Below are positions 51,919-61,170 of a DNA stretch of 64,000 bases, piece after piece; position 1 is the stretch's first letter; every line of letters starts with the position of its first letter. The translations under genes and the position numbers were made by a program. The stretch is from Saprospiraceae bacterium (lineage in GTDB: Bacteria; Bacteroidota; Bacteroidia; Chitinophagales; Saprospiraceae), in the NCBI GenBank assembly GCA_016715965.1, contig JADJXG010000001.1:997501-1061500 (forward strand). Direction: 5' to 3'. The notes below the pieces were generated by a model. It worked only from the letters and a program-made list of their open reading frames with translations, was not told the DNA's origin and did not search any database.

Positions 51919-51930
51919 TCGAACCATCAG

Positions 51931-52500
51931 ATGTCACAATCCAAAATTGCTGCCAGATACGCCAAATCCCTGATAGATTTATCCAGGGAGAAGTCTTCTT
52001 TGGAACAATCCTACCAGGATATGCTGAGCTTACAGAGCCTTTGTTCACAAAAGGATTTTGCATTGATGCTTAAGAGTCCCATTGTGAGTGCAGACAAAAA
52101 AGAAAACGTAATCAAAGCGCTGTTGGCGGATAAAATATCTCCACTTATTTACACTTTTATCAAATTGCTTGTGACCAAAGGTCGTGAGCCTCTTTTGGCA
52201 AACATTGCCGGTGCTTTTATCGCCCAATACAAATCCATTCAAAAAATCAGAACGGCTACTTTGGTCACCGCCGTTCCCCAATCTGAAACTCAATTGGAGA
52301 ATTTTAAAAAACAGTTTGCAGACTGGCTGAAGCCCGGTGAGTCCATGGAAATTATTCATAAAGTAGAACCACAACTGATTGGCGGTTTTATTTTTCAGAT
52401 GGAAGGAAAACAAGTCGATACCACTGCCAAGAGGAAACTGGAGGCATTTAGAACAAACTTATACGATTCATCTTATACCAACTTAGTCGTCAAATCTTAA
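51931..52500 (+). CDS. atpH: F0F1 ATP synthase subunit delta
   Basis: Links the b stalk to the alpha crown (OSCP homologue). The 189-residue protein shows the N-terminal helical domain (IAARYAKSLIDLSREKSSLE) and the family's C-terminal block (EIIHKVEPQLIGGFIFQMEGKQVDTT). It lies between atpF and atpA in the usual order. Confidence 0.94.
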   Translation: MSQSKIAARYAKSLIDLSREKSSLEQSYQDMLSLQSLCSQKDFALMLKSPIVSADKKENVIKALLADKISPLIYTFIKLLVTKGREPLLANIAGAFIAQYKSIQKIRTATLVTAVPQSETQLENFKKQFADWLKPGESMEIIHKVEPQLIGGFIFQMEGKQVDTTAKRKLEAFRTNLYDSSYTNLVVKS

Positions 52501-52525
52501 TATCTAAACATAATCATCAACCATC

Positions 52526-54103
52526 ATGGTAAATATCAGACCCGAAGAAATATCAGCCATTCTAAAGCAACAAATCTCAGGCTCGGCCACAGCTTCCCAA
52601 TTGGAAGAAGTAGGTACCGTACTTACCGTAGGTGACGGTATCGCGCGCGTCTATGGATTGACCAATGCTCAGGCAGGTGAGCTCGTCGAATTTGAAACCG
52701 GAGTTCAGGCCATCGTATTAAACCTCGAAGAAGACAACGTGGGTGTGGTACTCATGGGTCCCTGGGGAGGAATTAAAGAAGGTTCCAGAGTCAAACGAAC
52801 CAACAAGATTGCCTCCATTGAAGTAGGTGAAGGTTTTGCAGGTCGTGTGGTCAATACCCTCGGTCAACCCATTGACGGGAAAGGACCCATCACCGGTGTT
52901 AAATATGAAATGCCTCTGGAGCGCAAAGCACCGGGTGTGATCTTTCGCCAGCCAGTCAATGAGCCCCTGCAGACAGGAATAAAAGCCATCGACTCAATGA
53001 TTCCTATTGGGCGAGGACAAAGAGAATTGATCATCGGCGACCGTCAGACGGGCAAAACAGCCATCGCCATAGATACCATCATCAACCAAAAAGAATTTTA
53101 CGACAAAGGCGAACCCGTTTATTGCATTTATGTGGCTTCAGGTCAAAAAGCATCTACGGTGGCCAAAGTAGCCAGAACACTCGAAGAATATGGCGCAATG
53201 CCTTATACCGTGATCGTATCTGCTTCCGCTGCGGATCCTGCACCCCTTCAATTTTATGCTCCTTTTGCCGGAGCCGCCATCGGCGAATATTATAGAGATA
53301 CAGGAAGACCAGCTCTTGTCATCTATGATGATCTCAGCAAGCAGGCCGTGGCCTATCGGGAAGTTTCTCTCTTGTTGAGAAGACCTCCGGGACGTGAAGC
53401 TTATCCGGGAGACGTATTTTACCTGCACTCAAGATTGTTGGAAAGGGCTGCCAAAGTCATCAACAACGATGAGATTGCCAAAAATATGAATGACTTACCT
53501 GATTCTCTGAAAAAAGCAGGTATCGTCAAAGGGGGCGGATCGCTTACCGCGCTTCCCATCATTGAAACACAGGCGGGAGACGTTTCTGCTTATATTCCTA
53601 CCAATGTGATTTCTATTACCGACGGACAGATATTCCTTGAATCTAACTTGTTTAACTCAGGTATCCGTCCCGCCATCAACGTTGGTATTTCAGTATCCCG
53701 GGTGGGAGGTAATGCGCAAATCAAATCCATGAAAAAGGTATCCGGAACCCTGAAACTTGATCAGGCGCAATACCGTGAATTGGAGGCCTTCTCCAAGTTT
53801 GGATCTGATTTGGATGCAGCCACAAAAGCCGTACTGGACAAGGGAAAGAGAAATGTTGAAATTTTGAAACAACCCCAATACAGTCCGGTCTCCGTTGAAA
53901 AACAAGTAGCCATTATCTATATGGGTACCAACAATATGCTGAAAGATATTCCGGTCGAAAAGGTAAAAGAATTTGAAAATGTAGTCTATACCGAACTCGA
54001 ACTGAAACATCCTCAGGTATTGGAAAACTTTAGAAAAGGTAAGCTTGAAGAAGCAGACCTGAAAGTGTTGAAAGATTTAGCTGGAGGCCTTAAGATTGCC
54101 TAA
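52526..54103 (+). CDS. atpA: F0F1 ATP synthase subunit alpha
   Basis: Non-catalytic nucleotide-binding subunit of F1. It has 525 residues with the Walker A motif GDRQTGKTAIA near residue 170 and the alpha-subunit signatures PIGRGQRELIIG, AIGEYYRDTGRPALVIYDDLSKQAVAYR (in two parts, YYRDTGRPALVIYDDLS and KQAVAYREVS) and PAINVGISVSRVGG. The TAA stop is directly followed by the left inverted repeat of the inserted cassette. The beta and epsilon genes are not here, as in many Bacteroidota where they lie in a separate atpDC operon. Confidence 0.96.
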   Translation: MVNIRPEEISAILKQQISGSATASQLEEVGTVLTVGDGIARVYGLTNAQAGELVEFETGVQAIVLNLEEDNVGVVLMGPWGGIKEGSRVKRTNKIASIEVGEGFAGRVVNTLGQPIDGKGPITGVKYEMPLERKAPGVIFRQPVNEPLQTGIKAIDSMIPIGRGQRELIIGDRQTGKTAIAIDTIINQKEFYDKGEPVYCIYVASGQKASTVAKVARTLEEYGAMPYTVIVSASAADPAPLQFYAPFAGAAIGEYYRDTGRPALVIYDDLSKQAVAYREVSLLLRRPPGREAYPGDVFYLHSRLLERAAKVINNDEIAKNMNDLPDSLKKAGIVKGGGSLTALPIIETQAGDVSAYIPTNVISITDGQIFLESNLFNSGIRPAINVGISVSRVGGNAQIKSMKKVSGTLKLDQAQYRELEAFSKFGSDLDAATKAVLDKGKRNVEILKQPQYSPVSVEKQVAIIYMGTNNMLKDIPVEKVKEFENVVYTELELKHPQVLENFRKGKLEEADLKVLKDLAGGLKIA

Positions 54104-54134
54104 TTTGAAAATGTGAAAATTTGGAAATGTGAAA
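54102..54134 (+). repeat. Left inverted repeat of the four-helix-bundle cassette
   Basis: A 33-base sequence AATTTG-A-AAATGTGAAA... made of two tandem 16-17-base units. It matches the reverse complement of 54585-54617 in 32 of 33 positions. It begins within the atpA stop codon. Confidence 0.8.
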
Positions 54135-54185
54135 GTTTAAAATTAATTTTATATACTAGATTTTCCAAAATTATATCACATTATT

Positions 54186-54551
54186 TTGAAGTTGTCAAAT
54201 GAAGTAGAAAGTAGTAACATTATACTCAAAAAATGTTTTGAATTTTCATTGGCGATCATACAATATACAGAAGATTTAGAAGCGCTTAAAAAATTTGTGA
54301 TTGCAAATCAGCTGCTTAAATCAGGAACATCTATAGGTGCCAATGTGTATGAGGCTCAGGATGCTGAAAGTAAGGCTGATTTTTTACATAAAATTAAATT
54401 AGCTGCCAAAGAGTTGAATGAAACTGAGTATTGGTTGCACCTTTGCCAAATGTCAAAATCTTATCCTGACTGTGAGTATTTAATTGTTGAGTTAAAAGAA
54501 ATGTCAAAAATTATAAATAAAATATTAATCACATTAAAATCGAGTAAGTAA
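54186..54551 (+). CDS. Four-helix-bundle protein (S23 / 23S rRNA intervening-sequence type) inserted in the atp operon
   Basis: The 121-residue protein matches the four-helix-bundle family first seen in 23S rRNA intervening sequences (TIGR02436-like) and related to the Avd accessory proteins of diversity-generating retroelements. The key block is NQLLKSGTSIGANVYEAQDA, followed by SKADFLHKIKLAAKELNETE and YWLHLCQMSKSYPDCE. It starts at TTG 54186, as no ATG is available. It sits between atpA and atpG, framed on both sides by inverted 33-bp repeats and AT-rich non-coding DNA. Family members bind nucleic acid or act as pentameric scaffolds; function here is unknown. Codon use is more AT-rich than in the atp genes, which fits an insertion. 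Confidence 0.88.
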   Translation: MKLSNEVESSNIILKKCFEFSLAIIQYTEDLEALKKFVIANQLLKSGTSIGANVYEAQDAESKADFLHKIKLAAKELNETEYWLHLCQMSKSYPDCEYLIVELKEMSKIINKILITLKSSK

Positions 54552-54584
54552 ATCTTCATGCCAATCGATAGATCCTCTTCACAT

Positions 54585-54617
54585 TTTCACATTTCCAAAT
54601 TTTCACATTTCCAAATT
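54585..54617 (-). repeat. Right inverted repeat of the four-helix-bundle cassette
   Basis: Reverse-complement copy of 54102-54134 with one mismatch. Further TTTCACA/CTTCACA units extend it outward to about 54577. It ends 8 bases before the atpG ATG, so it occupies the position where the atpG ribosome binding site would be. Confidence 0.8.
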
Positions 54618-54625
54618 GATCCAAA

Positions 54626-55525
54626 ATGGCTAACTTAAAAGAAGTAAGAAACAGAATAAAATCGGTGATGTCCACCCAGCAAATCACCAAAGCTATGAAA
54701 ATGGTGTCTGCTGCTAAGTTGAGAAGGGCGCAACAAGCCATTGTCCAAATGAGACCTTACGCCACCAAACTCAACAACATGTTGGTCAACATCATGAGTT
54801 TTTCAGATGGTCAGGGGGCGGAAGCTTTTGCAAGAGCAACTGAAAAGAAAAATCCCTTGTTGGTCATCATCACTTCAGATCGGGGACTCTGCGGTGCTTT
54901 TAGCGCAAATATCATCAAATTGGCACAGCAGAGAATTCAGACCCATTATGCTGTCCACGCTGAAGAAGGCCGCTTAAACTTTCTGTGCATTGGAAAAAAG
55001 GGGTTTGAGTTTTTCAGAAAGAGATATCCCAAATGCAATATGATTGGTGAGTATTCTACTTTACAGACTGCATTGAGCTACGAAGCAGTTGTGGCCGTTG
55101 CAGACCGATTGATGGATGATTTTAAAAATGACAAGGTAGATCAGGTTGAAATCTACTATGGTAGATTCAAAAACGCTGCCACCCAATTTCCGGAAATGGA
55201 ACAATATCTTCCGGTACCAAAAGCTGTACCATCAAAAACTGAATCCGGCGCCACAAGCACCAAGCCAGATTTTCTCTTTGAGCCCAATCAGGAAGATCTG
55301 TTGAAAGAATTGGTTCCTTCGATTCTCCAGTCACAACTTTATAAATGCATTCTGGACAATCAGGCCTCCGAGCATGGCGCAAGAATGACCGCCATGGACA
55401 AGGCCACAGAAAATGCAGAAGACATGCTGGTCGAATTAAAAATTAATTACAACAAAGCCCGTCAGGAAGCCATCACCAAAGAACTTTCCGAAATCGTTGG
55501 TGGAGCAGCTGCACTTGCCGGATAA
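54626..55525 (+). CDS. atpG: F0F1 ATP synthase subunit gamma
   Basis: Central rotor shaft of F1. The 299 residues begin LKEVRNRIKSVMSTQQITKAMKMVSAAKLRRAQ (seen as KEVRNRIKSV and TKAMKMVSAAKLRRAQ), contain ITSDRGLCGAFSANI and end with ASEHGARMTAMDKATENAED, NYNKARQEAITKELSEIVGGAAAL, all diagnostic. It is the last atp gene here. Its upstream neighbour atpA is separated by the inserted four-helix-bundle cassette, so coupling between atpA and atpG translation has been broken. Confidence 0.95.
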   Translation: MANLKEVRNRIKSVMSTQQITKAMKMVSAAKLRRAQQAIVQMRPYATKLNNMLVNIMSFSDGQGAEAFARATEKKNPLLVIITSDRGLCGAFSANIIKLAQQRIQTHYAVHAEEGRLNFLCIGKKGFEFFRKRYPKCNMIGEYSTLQTALSYEAVVAVADRLMDDFKNDKVDQVEIYYGRFKNAATQFPEMEQYLPVPKAVPSKTESGATSTKPDFLFEPNQEDLLKELVPSILQSQLYKCILDNQASEHGARMTAMDKATENAEDMLVELKINYNKARQEAITKELSEIVGGAAALAG

Positions 55526-55614
55526 ATTTACCGTTGGTTTGGTAAACTTATTAATCTAGCTTAAGTCTGCAATCTCTTTAACTTTATTTTAAAAGGCCTT
55601 CCTGCATTTTCTCT

Positions 55615-55622
55615 TAAATTTG
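55615..55622 (+). promoter_or_regulatory. Candidate -7 box TAAATTTG of the RND efflux operon
   Basis: Exact TAnnTTTG only 4 bases before the ATG at 55627; if used, the transcript would be leaderless. No -33 TTG seen. Confidence 0.35.
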
Positions 55623-55626
55623 CAGA

Positions 55627-56670
55627 ATGCATAAGTTGGCTTATTTTATTCCCATCCTTGTTTTTACCATTTCTTGCAAAAAGACGGAAAATAATACACC
55701 CTCAGGACCTCCTCCTAAAAAACCTACAGGAGTAGAAGCTTGGCTGGTCTCAAGCGTGGCTCTCGAAGAGAAACTTAGATTACCTGCCAATATTGTAGCC
55801 AATGAATTTACTGAAATAAGGCCTGAAATCAATGGCAAGATTCAGAATATATCATTTTCGGAGGGTCAAAAGATCACCAAAGGTCAGTTGCTCTTCAAAT
55901 TGAATGATGCCGATGCACAGGCAAGATTGTCCAAACTCAAAGTACAAAAAGAAATACTGCTCAATACCGAAAGAAGACAAAAAGAATTGCTTCAGCTGCA
56001 GGCCATAGGACAACAAGAGTATGACTTGTCTCTGCTTCAGTTGAGGATAGCAGAAGCCGACATCAAAATTCTGGAGACTGAAATCGAAAAACACCATATC
56101 AGAGCTCCTTTTTCAGGAACCATTGGTATCCGTAAAATAAGCCCCGGTTCGGTGGTTTCGCCTTCATCTATTCTGGCGGAGGTGGCCGATCTGAACCAGG
56201 CAAAAGTGCAATTTGCACTACCTGAAAAATACATTCCTTCCATCAAAATAGGGGATCATATTTTCTTTAAAACCGAAGGCAACGACTCTCTTCACAAAGC
56301 GAAAATTGAAAGTTTTGAATCTTCCCTGGATCCAATCACCAGATCACTCAATGTTTCTGCCAGTATCAAAAACAATTCTAACAAATTTTTCCACGGTCTA
56401 TTTGCTGAGGTAATTCTCAATATCCGAAGTAAAACCTCAGGTATCATGGTGCCCAGCCATGCAGTTATTCCACAGGCAAGAGATAAAAAAGTGATTTTAC
56501 TCAAAAATGGTGTTGCAGAATTCAGATCTGTTACACTTGGAGTCCGTGACAGTACCAGTGTAGAAATAATACAAGGTATTGGTATCGGCGATACATTAAT
56601 CACCACCGGTCTGATGGGAATCAAACCCGGTGCTCCTGTTCACATCGTTCAATTGTTCAACGTCCAATGA
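55627..56670 (+). CDS. RND efflux periplasmic adaptor (membrane fusion) lipoprotein
   Basis: Connects the inner-membrane pump with the outer-membrane channel. The 347 residues start with a lipoprotein signal (LAYFIPILVFTISC). The hairpin of the family is built as two half-lipoyl motifs (INGKIQNISFSEGQKITKGQ and HIRAPFSGTIGIRKISPGS) around a helical pair. A beta-barrel follows (VQFALPEKYIPSIKIGD, SLDPITRSLNVSASI). The gene overlaps the pump gene by 4 bases (ATGA). Substrate unknown. Confidence 0.93.
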   Translation: MHKLAYFIPILVFTISCKKTENNTPSGPPPKKPTGVEAWLVSSVALEEKLRLPANIVANEFTEIRPEINGKIQNISFSEGQKITKGQLLFKLNDADAQARLSKLKVQKEILLNTERRQKELLQLQAIGQQEYDLSLLQLRIAEADIKILETEIEKHHIRAPFSGTIGIRKISPGSVVSPSSILAEVADLNQAKVQFALPEKYIPSIKIGDHIFFKTEGNDSLHKAKIESFESSLDPITRSLNVSASIKNNSNKFFHGLFAEVILNIRSKTSGIMVPSHAVIPQARDKKVILLKNGVAEFRSVTLGVRDSTSVEIIQGIGIGDTLITTGLMGIKPGAPVHIVQLFNVQ

Positions 56671-59600
56671 ACATCTCTCAATTAAGCCTGAACAGGCCGG
56701 TTCTGGCAGTGGTCCTCAATCTGGTCATCATCCTTTTTGGATATCTGGGATTTAGAAATTTAGGCGTCAGGGATTTTCCAGCCATCGACCCACCGAATAT
56801 CAGCGTCAGGACTTCGTATCCAGGTGCGAATGCGGACATCATCGAATCCCAAATCACTGAACCCCTGGAAAAAGCCATCAATGGAATCGCGGGAATTAAA
56901 AACATTACATCCGTCAGTTCTCAGGGGAATAGCAATATCAACGTAGAGTTTGATCTCAGCATTAATCTGGAAGAAGCGGCGAATGATGTAAGAGATAAAG
57001 TATCTCAGGCGGTGCGCAATTTACCCAATGATCTGGATGCTCCACCCACAGTCAACAAAGCAGATGCAAGCGGAGAGCCCATTTTGTCCATGACAATCAT
57101 GAGCGATCGTAAAAATCAATTGGAGCTCACGGAATTTGCCTATGATCATTTGATTGAAATCCTTCAAACCATCCCCGGTGTCAGCAATGTCCACATTTGG
57201 GGAGAAAAAAGATATTCCATGCGGATCTGGATGGATCCTGTCAAACTTAGTTCATATGGTTTGACCCCGCAAGATGTCCAACAGGCACTGCAAAGAGAAA
57301 GTGTTGAATTGCCTTCCGGCAAAATCACAGGTAACAGTACAGAACTATCCATCAGAACTTTCGGACAACTAAAAACAGAAGAGGAATTTAACCAGTTGGT
57401 GATCTCCACCTCAGCTTCGGGAGCGACCATCCGTTTGAAAGACGTTGCCGAAGCAGTCCTCGGCCCGGAAAACGAAGAGTCCATTCTCAAACAAAGTGGG
57501 GTGCCCATGATCGCCATTGCGATTGTGCCACAACCAGGAACCAGCTATGTGGCCATTTCGGATGAGTTTTACAAACGCCTCGAAACCATTAAGCAAACGC
57601 TTCCGGCAGAATATGAGATCAACGTCGGTCTCGACCAGGCTAAGTTTATTAAAAAATCTATCACAGAAGTGAAGGAAACTCTGTTTATCGCCATCCTGTT
57701 GGTCGTCATCATTGTGTTCTTGTTTTTCAGAGACTGGATCATTGCATTGAGGCCTCTCATCGATATTCCTGTATCGCTGATCGGTGCATTTTTTGTCATG
57801 TACCTAGCAGGCTTTACCATCAACATTCTTACTTTGTTGGCCATTGTATTGGCCACGGGGCTGGTGGTGGATGATGGCATCGTCGTCACCGAAAACATCT
57901 ACAAAAAACTGGAGTCCGGAATGTCCAAAATGATGGCTGCAAGATTGGGATCCCAAGAAATTTATTTTGCAGTGATCGCGACTTCAATTACCCTTGCCGT
58001 TGTATTTATACCGGTGATTTTTCTGGAAGGTTTTGTAGGGAGGTTGTTTAGAGAGTTTGGAGTGGTGGTAGCGGGTGCTGTACTCATATCAGCCTTTGTA
58101 AGTCTCAGTCTGACACCTGTCCTGACAGTATATGTCTCCAGAAAATCCATTGAGCCCGGATGGTTTTACAAAGTGACAGAACCCTTTTTCGAAAAACTGG
58201 AATCCGGATATGCCTTCCTATTGCAAAAATTTTTAAAAATCAGGTGGTTGGCTCCCATATCATTGGTCCTTTGCATGTGGGGCGCTTATGGTCTTTTCAA
58301 TACTATTCCTTCTGAGCTCGCACCAATGGAAGACAGGAGTCAGTTTAGATTGAGCCTGACTGCCCCTGAAGGCACCTCTTTTGACAAGATGGATGCTTAT
58401 GTAAATAAATTGACACAACTGATGATTGATTCCGTACCGGAAAAAGAAGTAATATTGTCAGTAACTTCTCCAGGTTTTATCGGCAGCGGTGCTGCCAATA
58501 CCGGATTTGTCAGAGTGGTATTGTGTAACCCAGAAAATCGGAAAGCTACTCAGGAAGAAATCGTCCAAAGAATTAGCAGAAATTTACCCAAATACAATGA
58601 AGGAAGGGCTTTTCCCATCCAGGAACAGACGATTGCCATCAATCGCAGAGGTGGATTGCCCGTCCAGTTTGTGATCCAGAACAGCGACATGGAAAAACTC
58701 AAAACTGCCATTCCCAAATTTTTAGAAGAGGCCTCTAAAAGCAAGGTTTTGGTCAATGTGGATTCTGATCTAAAATTTAACAAACCCGAGCTGAGCATCA
58801 CGGTTGACAGAGCCCGCGCCGCTGCTTTGGGGGTCAGCGTCCAAGATCTTGCTCAGACACTGCAAATGTCTTTCAGCAATCAAAGACTGGGCTATTTCAC
58901 CATGAATGGGAGGCAGTATCAGGTCATTGGTCAGATGGATCGAAAATTCAGAGATGACCCTCAGGACCTTCGATTGTTGTACATCAGATCCAATACCGGA
59001 CAGAATATACCCCTGGACCAATTGGTCACCGTTCGTGAAATCAGCACCACACCCACGATCTATCATTTCAATCGGTACAAATCTGCGACCATTTCAGCAG
59101 GACTGGCACCAGGATTTACCCTGGGCGATGGAATCGAAGAAATGAAAAAAATAGCCTCTACCGTCCTCGATAATAATTACACCACAGCCCTCAGCGGTCC
59201 ATCCAGGGATTTTGCAGAGAGTTCCGGAAGCATCGGCTTTGCATTTGTTCTGGCACTTATTTTGATTTTTTTGGTGTTGGCTGCACAATTTGAGAGTTTT
59301 GTGGATCCACTCATCATCATGATGACAGTACCCCTCGCCATTTTTGGCGCATTGGCAGCATTGTGGATGTTTGATCAGACCGTTAATATTTTCTCCCAGA
59401 TCGGAATGATTATGTTGATTGGTTTGGTGACCAAGAATGGAATCCTTATCGTTGATTTTGCCAACCAGAACCGACTTCAGGGCATGAATAAAATCCAAGC
59501 TGCTTTGACAGGTGCCAAAGCCAGACTCAGACCCATTCTTATGACCACACTTGCCATGGCCCTTGGAGCTACACCAATAGCGTTTTCGATTGGTGCTGCA

Positions 59601-59741
59601 TCCACGAGCCGTGTACCGCTTGGAATCGTCATTATCGGTGGTCTGATGTTTTCACTGGTACTGACCCTGTTTGTGGTGCCATCTATTTACACCTATTTGT
59701 CTACCCACAAAAAATCCAGAGATGAACAAATGGATCTTTAG
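56667..59741 (+). CDS. RND efflux pump permease (AcrB/HAE1-type)
   Basis: Proton-driven trimeric inner-membrane exporter, 1024 residues, with the usual two halves of 6 helices and large periplasmic loops. N terminus ISQLSLNRPVLAVVLNLVIIL. The proton relay residues are present: GLVVDDGIVVTENI (Asp pair near residue 402) and GLVTKNGILIVDFANQ (Lys near residue 923). The PNISVRTSYPGANADIIE block is typical of the HAE1 family. It is co-translated with the adaptor and overlaps the TolC-like gene by 20 bases. Substrates cannot be inferred. Confidence 0.95.
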   Translation: MNISQLSLNRPVLAVVLNLVIILFGYLGFRNLGVRDFPAIDPPNISVRTSYPGANADIIESQITEPLEKAINGIAGIKNITSVSSQGNSNINVEFDLSINLEEAANDVRDKVSQAVRNLPNDLDAPPTVNKADASGEPILSMTIMSDRKNQLELTEFAYDHLIEILQTIPGVSNVHIWGEKRYSMRIWMDPVKLSSYGLTPQDVQQALQRESVELPSGKITGNSTELSIRTFGQLKTEEEFNQLVISTSASGATIRLKDVAEAVLGPENEESILKQSGVPMIAIAIVPQPGTSYVAISDEFYKRLETIKQTLPAEYEINVGLDQAKFIKKSITEVKETLFIAILLVVIIVFLFFRDWIIALRPLIDIPVSLIGAFFVMYLAGFTINILTLLAIVLATGLVVDDGIVVTENIYKKLESGMSKMMAARLGSQEIYFAVIATSITLAVVFIPVIFLEGFVGRLFREFGVVVAGAVLISAFVSLSLTPVLTVYVSRKSIEPGWFYKVTEPFFEKLESGYAFLLQKFLKIRWLAPISLVLCMWGAYGLFNTIPSELAPMEDRSQFRLSLTAPEGTSFDKMDAYVNKLTQLMIDSVPEKEVILSVTSPGFIGSGAANTGFVRVVLCNPENRKATQEEIVQRISRNLPKYNEGRAFPIQEQTIAINRRGGLPVQFVIQNSDMEKLKTAIPKFLEEASKSKVLVNVDSDLKFNKPELSITVDRARAAALGVSVQDLAQTLQMSFSNQRLGYFTMNGRQYQVIGQMDRKFRDDPQDLRLLYIRSNTGQNIPLDQLVTVREISTTPTIYHFNRYKSATISAGLAPGFTLGDGIEEMKKIASTVLDNNYTTALSGPSRDFAESSGSIGFAFVLALILIFLVLAAQFESFVDPLIIMMTVPLAIFGALAALWMFDQTVNIFSQIGMIMLIGLVTKNGILIVDFANQNRLQGMNKIQAALTGAKARLRPILMTTLAMALGATPIAFSIGAASTSRVPLGIVIIGGLMFSLVLTLFVVPSIYTYLSTHKKSRDEQMDL

Positions 59742-61029
59742 TGTTGTGATCTGTTCTGTTGGGATTCATTTGCACTCACAGAAATCGATTGGTCTCAAGG
59801 AAGCCATCGAAACTGCTTTGTCCAGAAATCATGGAATTCAACTTTCCAAAACAGATCTTGAAATATCATCGGTACAAAATAGCTGGAGCAATACCGGAAT
59901 TCTTCCGGAGGTAATTTTTAATTTAGCCCCCACCCTCTCCTTCAATTCTTTGGATCAAAAGCTGGTCAACAATACAGAAATCAGAAGAGACAATGCCCGA
60001 TCTGAACAGATGAATGCCAATCTCCTCTTCAATTGGAATTTTTTCAAAGGATTTAAAATGATGGTCGCAAAAGATCGGCTGGAAGAACAAGTAAGGAAAT
60101 CCAAACACCAATTGGATCTTGACATTTTGGATTTGACCTATCAGGTGGCCCTGGCATATTATGACATTATCAGATTGCAAAATTTAATCAAATCCGCTGA
60201 AGAGCAAGTTTCCTTTTCGCTGGAAAGGGTGCGTCAGGAAGAAATTAAAATGCAAAAAGGCTTAAGTGGCAAAACTGAATTCTTGAATGCCCAAATGGAT
60301 TACAAAGACTTTGAAATTCTATTAAATCAACAAAACCAACAGATCAAAATAGCAAAAATAAACTTACTTCAATTGATGCAAGCCCCTCTCGATAGCGATA
60401 TTTTCTTGAGCGACACCAGCATTCAAACAAAATTAAATGTGAACATCGATTCTAATAATGATTTTTCCGGCCATCCACAATGGAGTTTTTACCAAAGTGA
60501 ACAACGGATACTCCAATATTCCAAAAAAGAAATCGAATATGAGCGCTGGCCGGGATTGGGTCTTTTTGGAGCGTACAATTTCAACCGAACCGAAAATCAG
60601 GCAGGATTTAGTTTGTTTTCGCAAAACTATGGTCCTCAGATTCAACTTCAACTGTCCGTGCCACTTTATCAGGGAGGTAGAATCAAAAATGAGTCTAGAA
60701 GGATGGATCTAAACCTCAAGAAAAATGAAATCACAGCAGATCAATGGGTTTCCGGCGTAAATCATCAAATGGAAACAGCGAAACAGAATTTACTCTTCAA
60801 TGAAAAACTGTTGATCATGGCAGATGAAAAGATCAAACACGCTGAGGAGATCTTCCAATTGGAAAAAGAAAAATACATGCGATCTGAATCTACCCATCTG
60901 GAAATGCGTCAGGCTCAAACAGACATGATACAAGCACAAATCGTACGACAGGATGCATGGTATCAATACATGGTCCAACTGCTCATCATCAAATCGCTTC
61001 AAGGTGATCTTAGGTTTTTGTTGGAGTAA
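59722..61029 (+). CDS. TolC-family outer-membrane efflux channel
   Basis: Outer-membrane exit duct of the tripartite pump. The start at MNKWIFSVVICSVGIHLHSQ (59722) gives a signal peptide; it lies inside the end of the pump gene. The roughly 435-residue mature chain has two structural repeats, each with long coiled-coil helices (SAEEQVSFSLERVRQEEIKM, KLLIMADEKIKHAEEIFQLE) and barrel strands (PGLGLFGAYNFNRTE, LQLSVPLYQGGRIKNESRR). The QxxVPLYxGGR motif is typical of TolC repeats. Confidence 0.92.
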   Translation: MNKWIFSVVICSVGIHLHSQKSIGLKEAIETALSRNHGIQLSKTDLEISSVQNSWSNTGILPEVIFNLAPTLSFNSLDQKLVNNTEIRRDNARSEQMNANLLFNWNFFKGFKMMVAKDRLEEQVRKSKHQLDLDILDLTYQVALAYYDIIRLQNLIKSAEEQVSFSLERVRQEEIKMQKGLSGKTEFLNAQMDYKDFEILLNQQNQQIKIAKINLLQLMQAPLDSDIFLSDTSIQTKLNVNIDSNNDFSGHPQWSFYQSEQRILQYSKKEIEYERWPGLGLFGAYNFNRTENQAGFSLFSQNYGPQIQLQLSVPLYQGGRIKNESRRMDLNLKKNEITADQWVSGVNHQMETAKQNLLFNEKLLIMADEKIKHAEEIFQLEKEKYMRSESTHLEMRQAQTDMIQAQIVRQDAWYQYMVQLLIIKSLQGDLRFLLE

Positions 61030-61170
61030 AGTTTTGATTGGTTTAGCTTCCATTGAAAATTGTTTGATATGAATTAAACTCAAATTTATAAGATAGCTAT
61101 CCAGTTTGAAGTTTGATCATATTCAAAATATTTACCATTAAGCCCTATCTTGCGGACTCTAAGACACAAT

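Noticed and set aside
54102..54617. Reading the four-helix-bundle gene as part of a diversity-generating retroelement
   Set aside because: The family is related to Avd, but no reverse transcriptase or variable/template repeat pair is present nearby.
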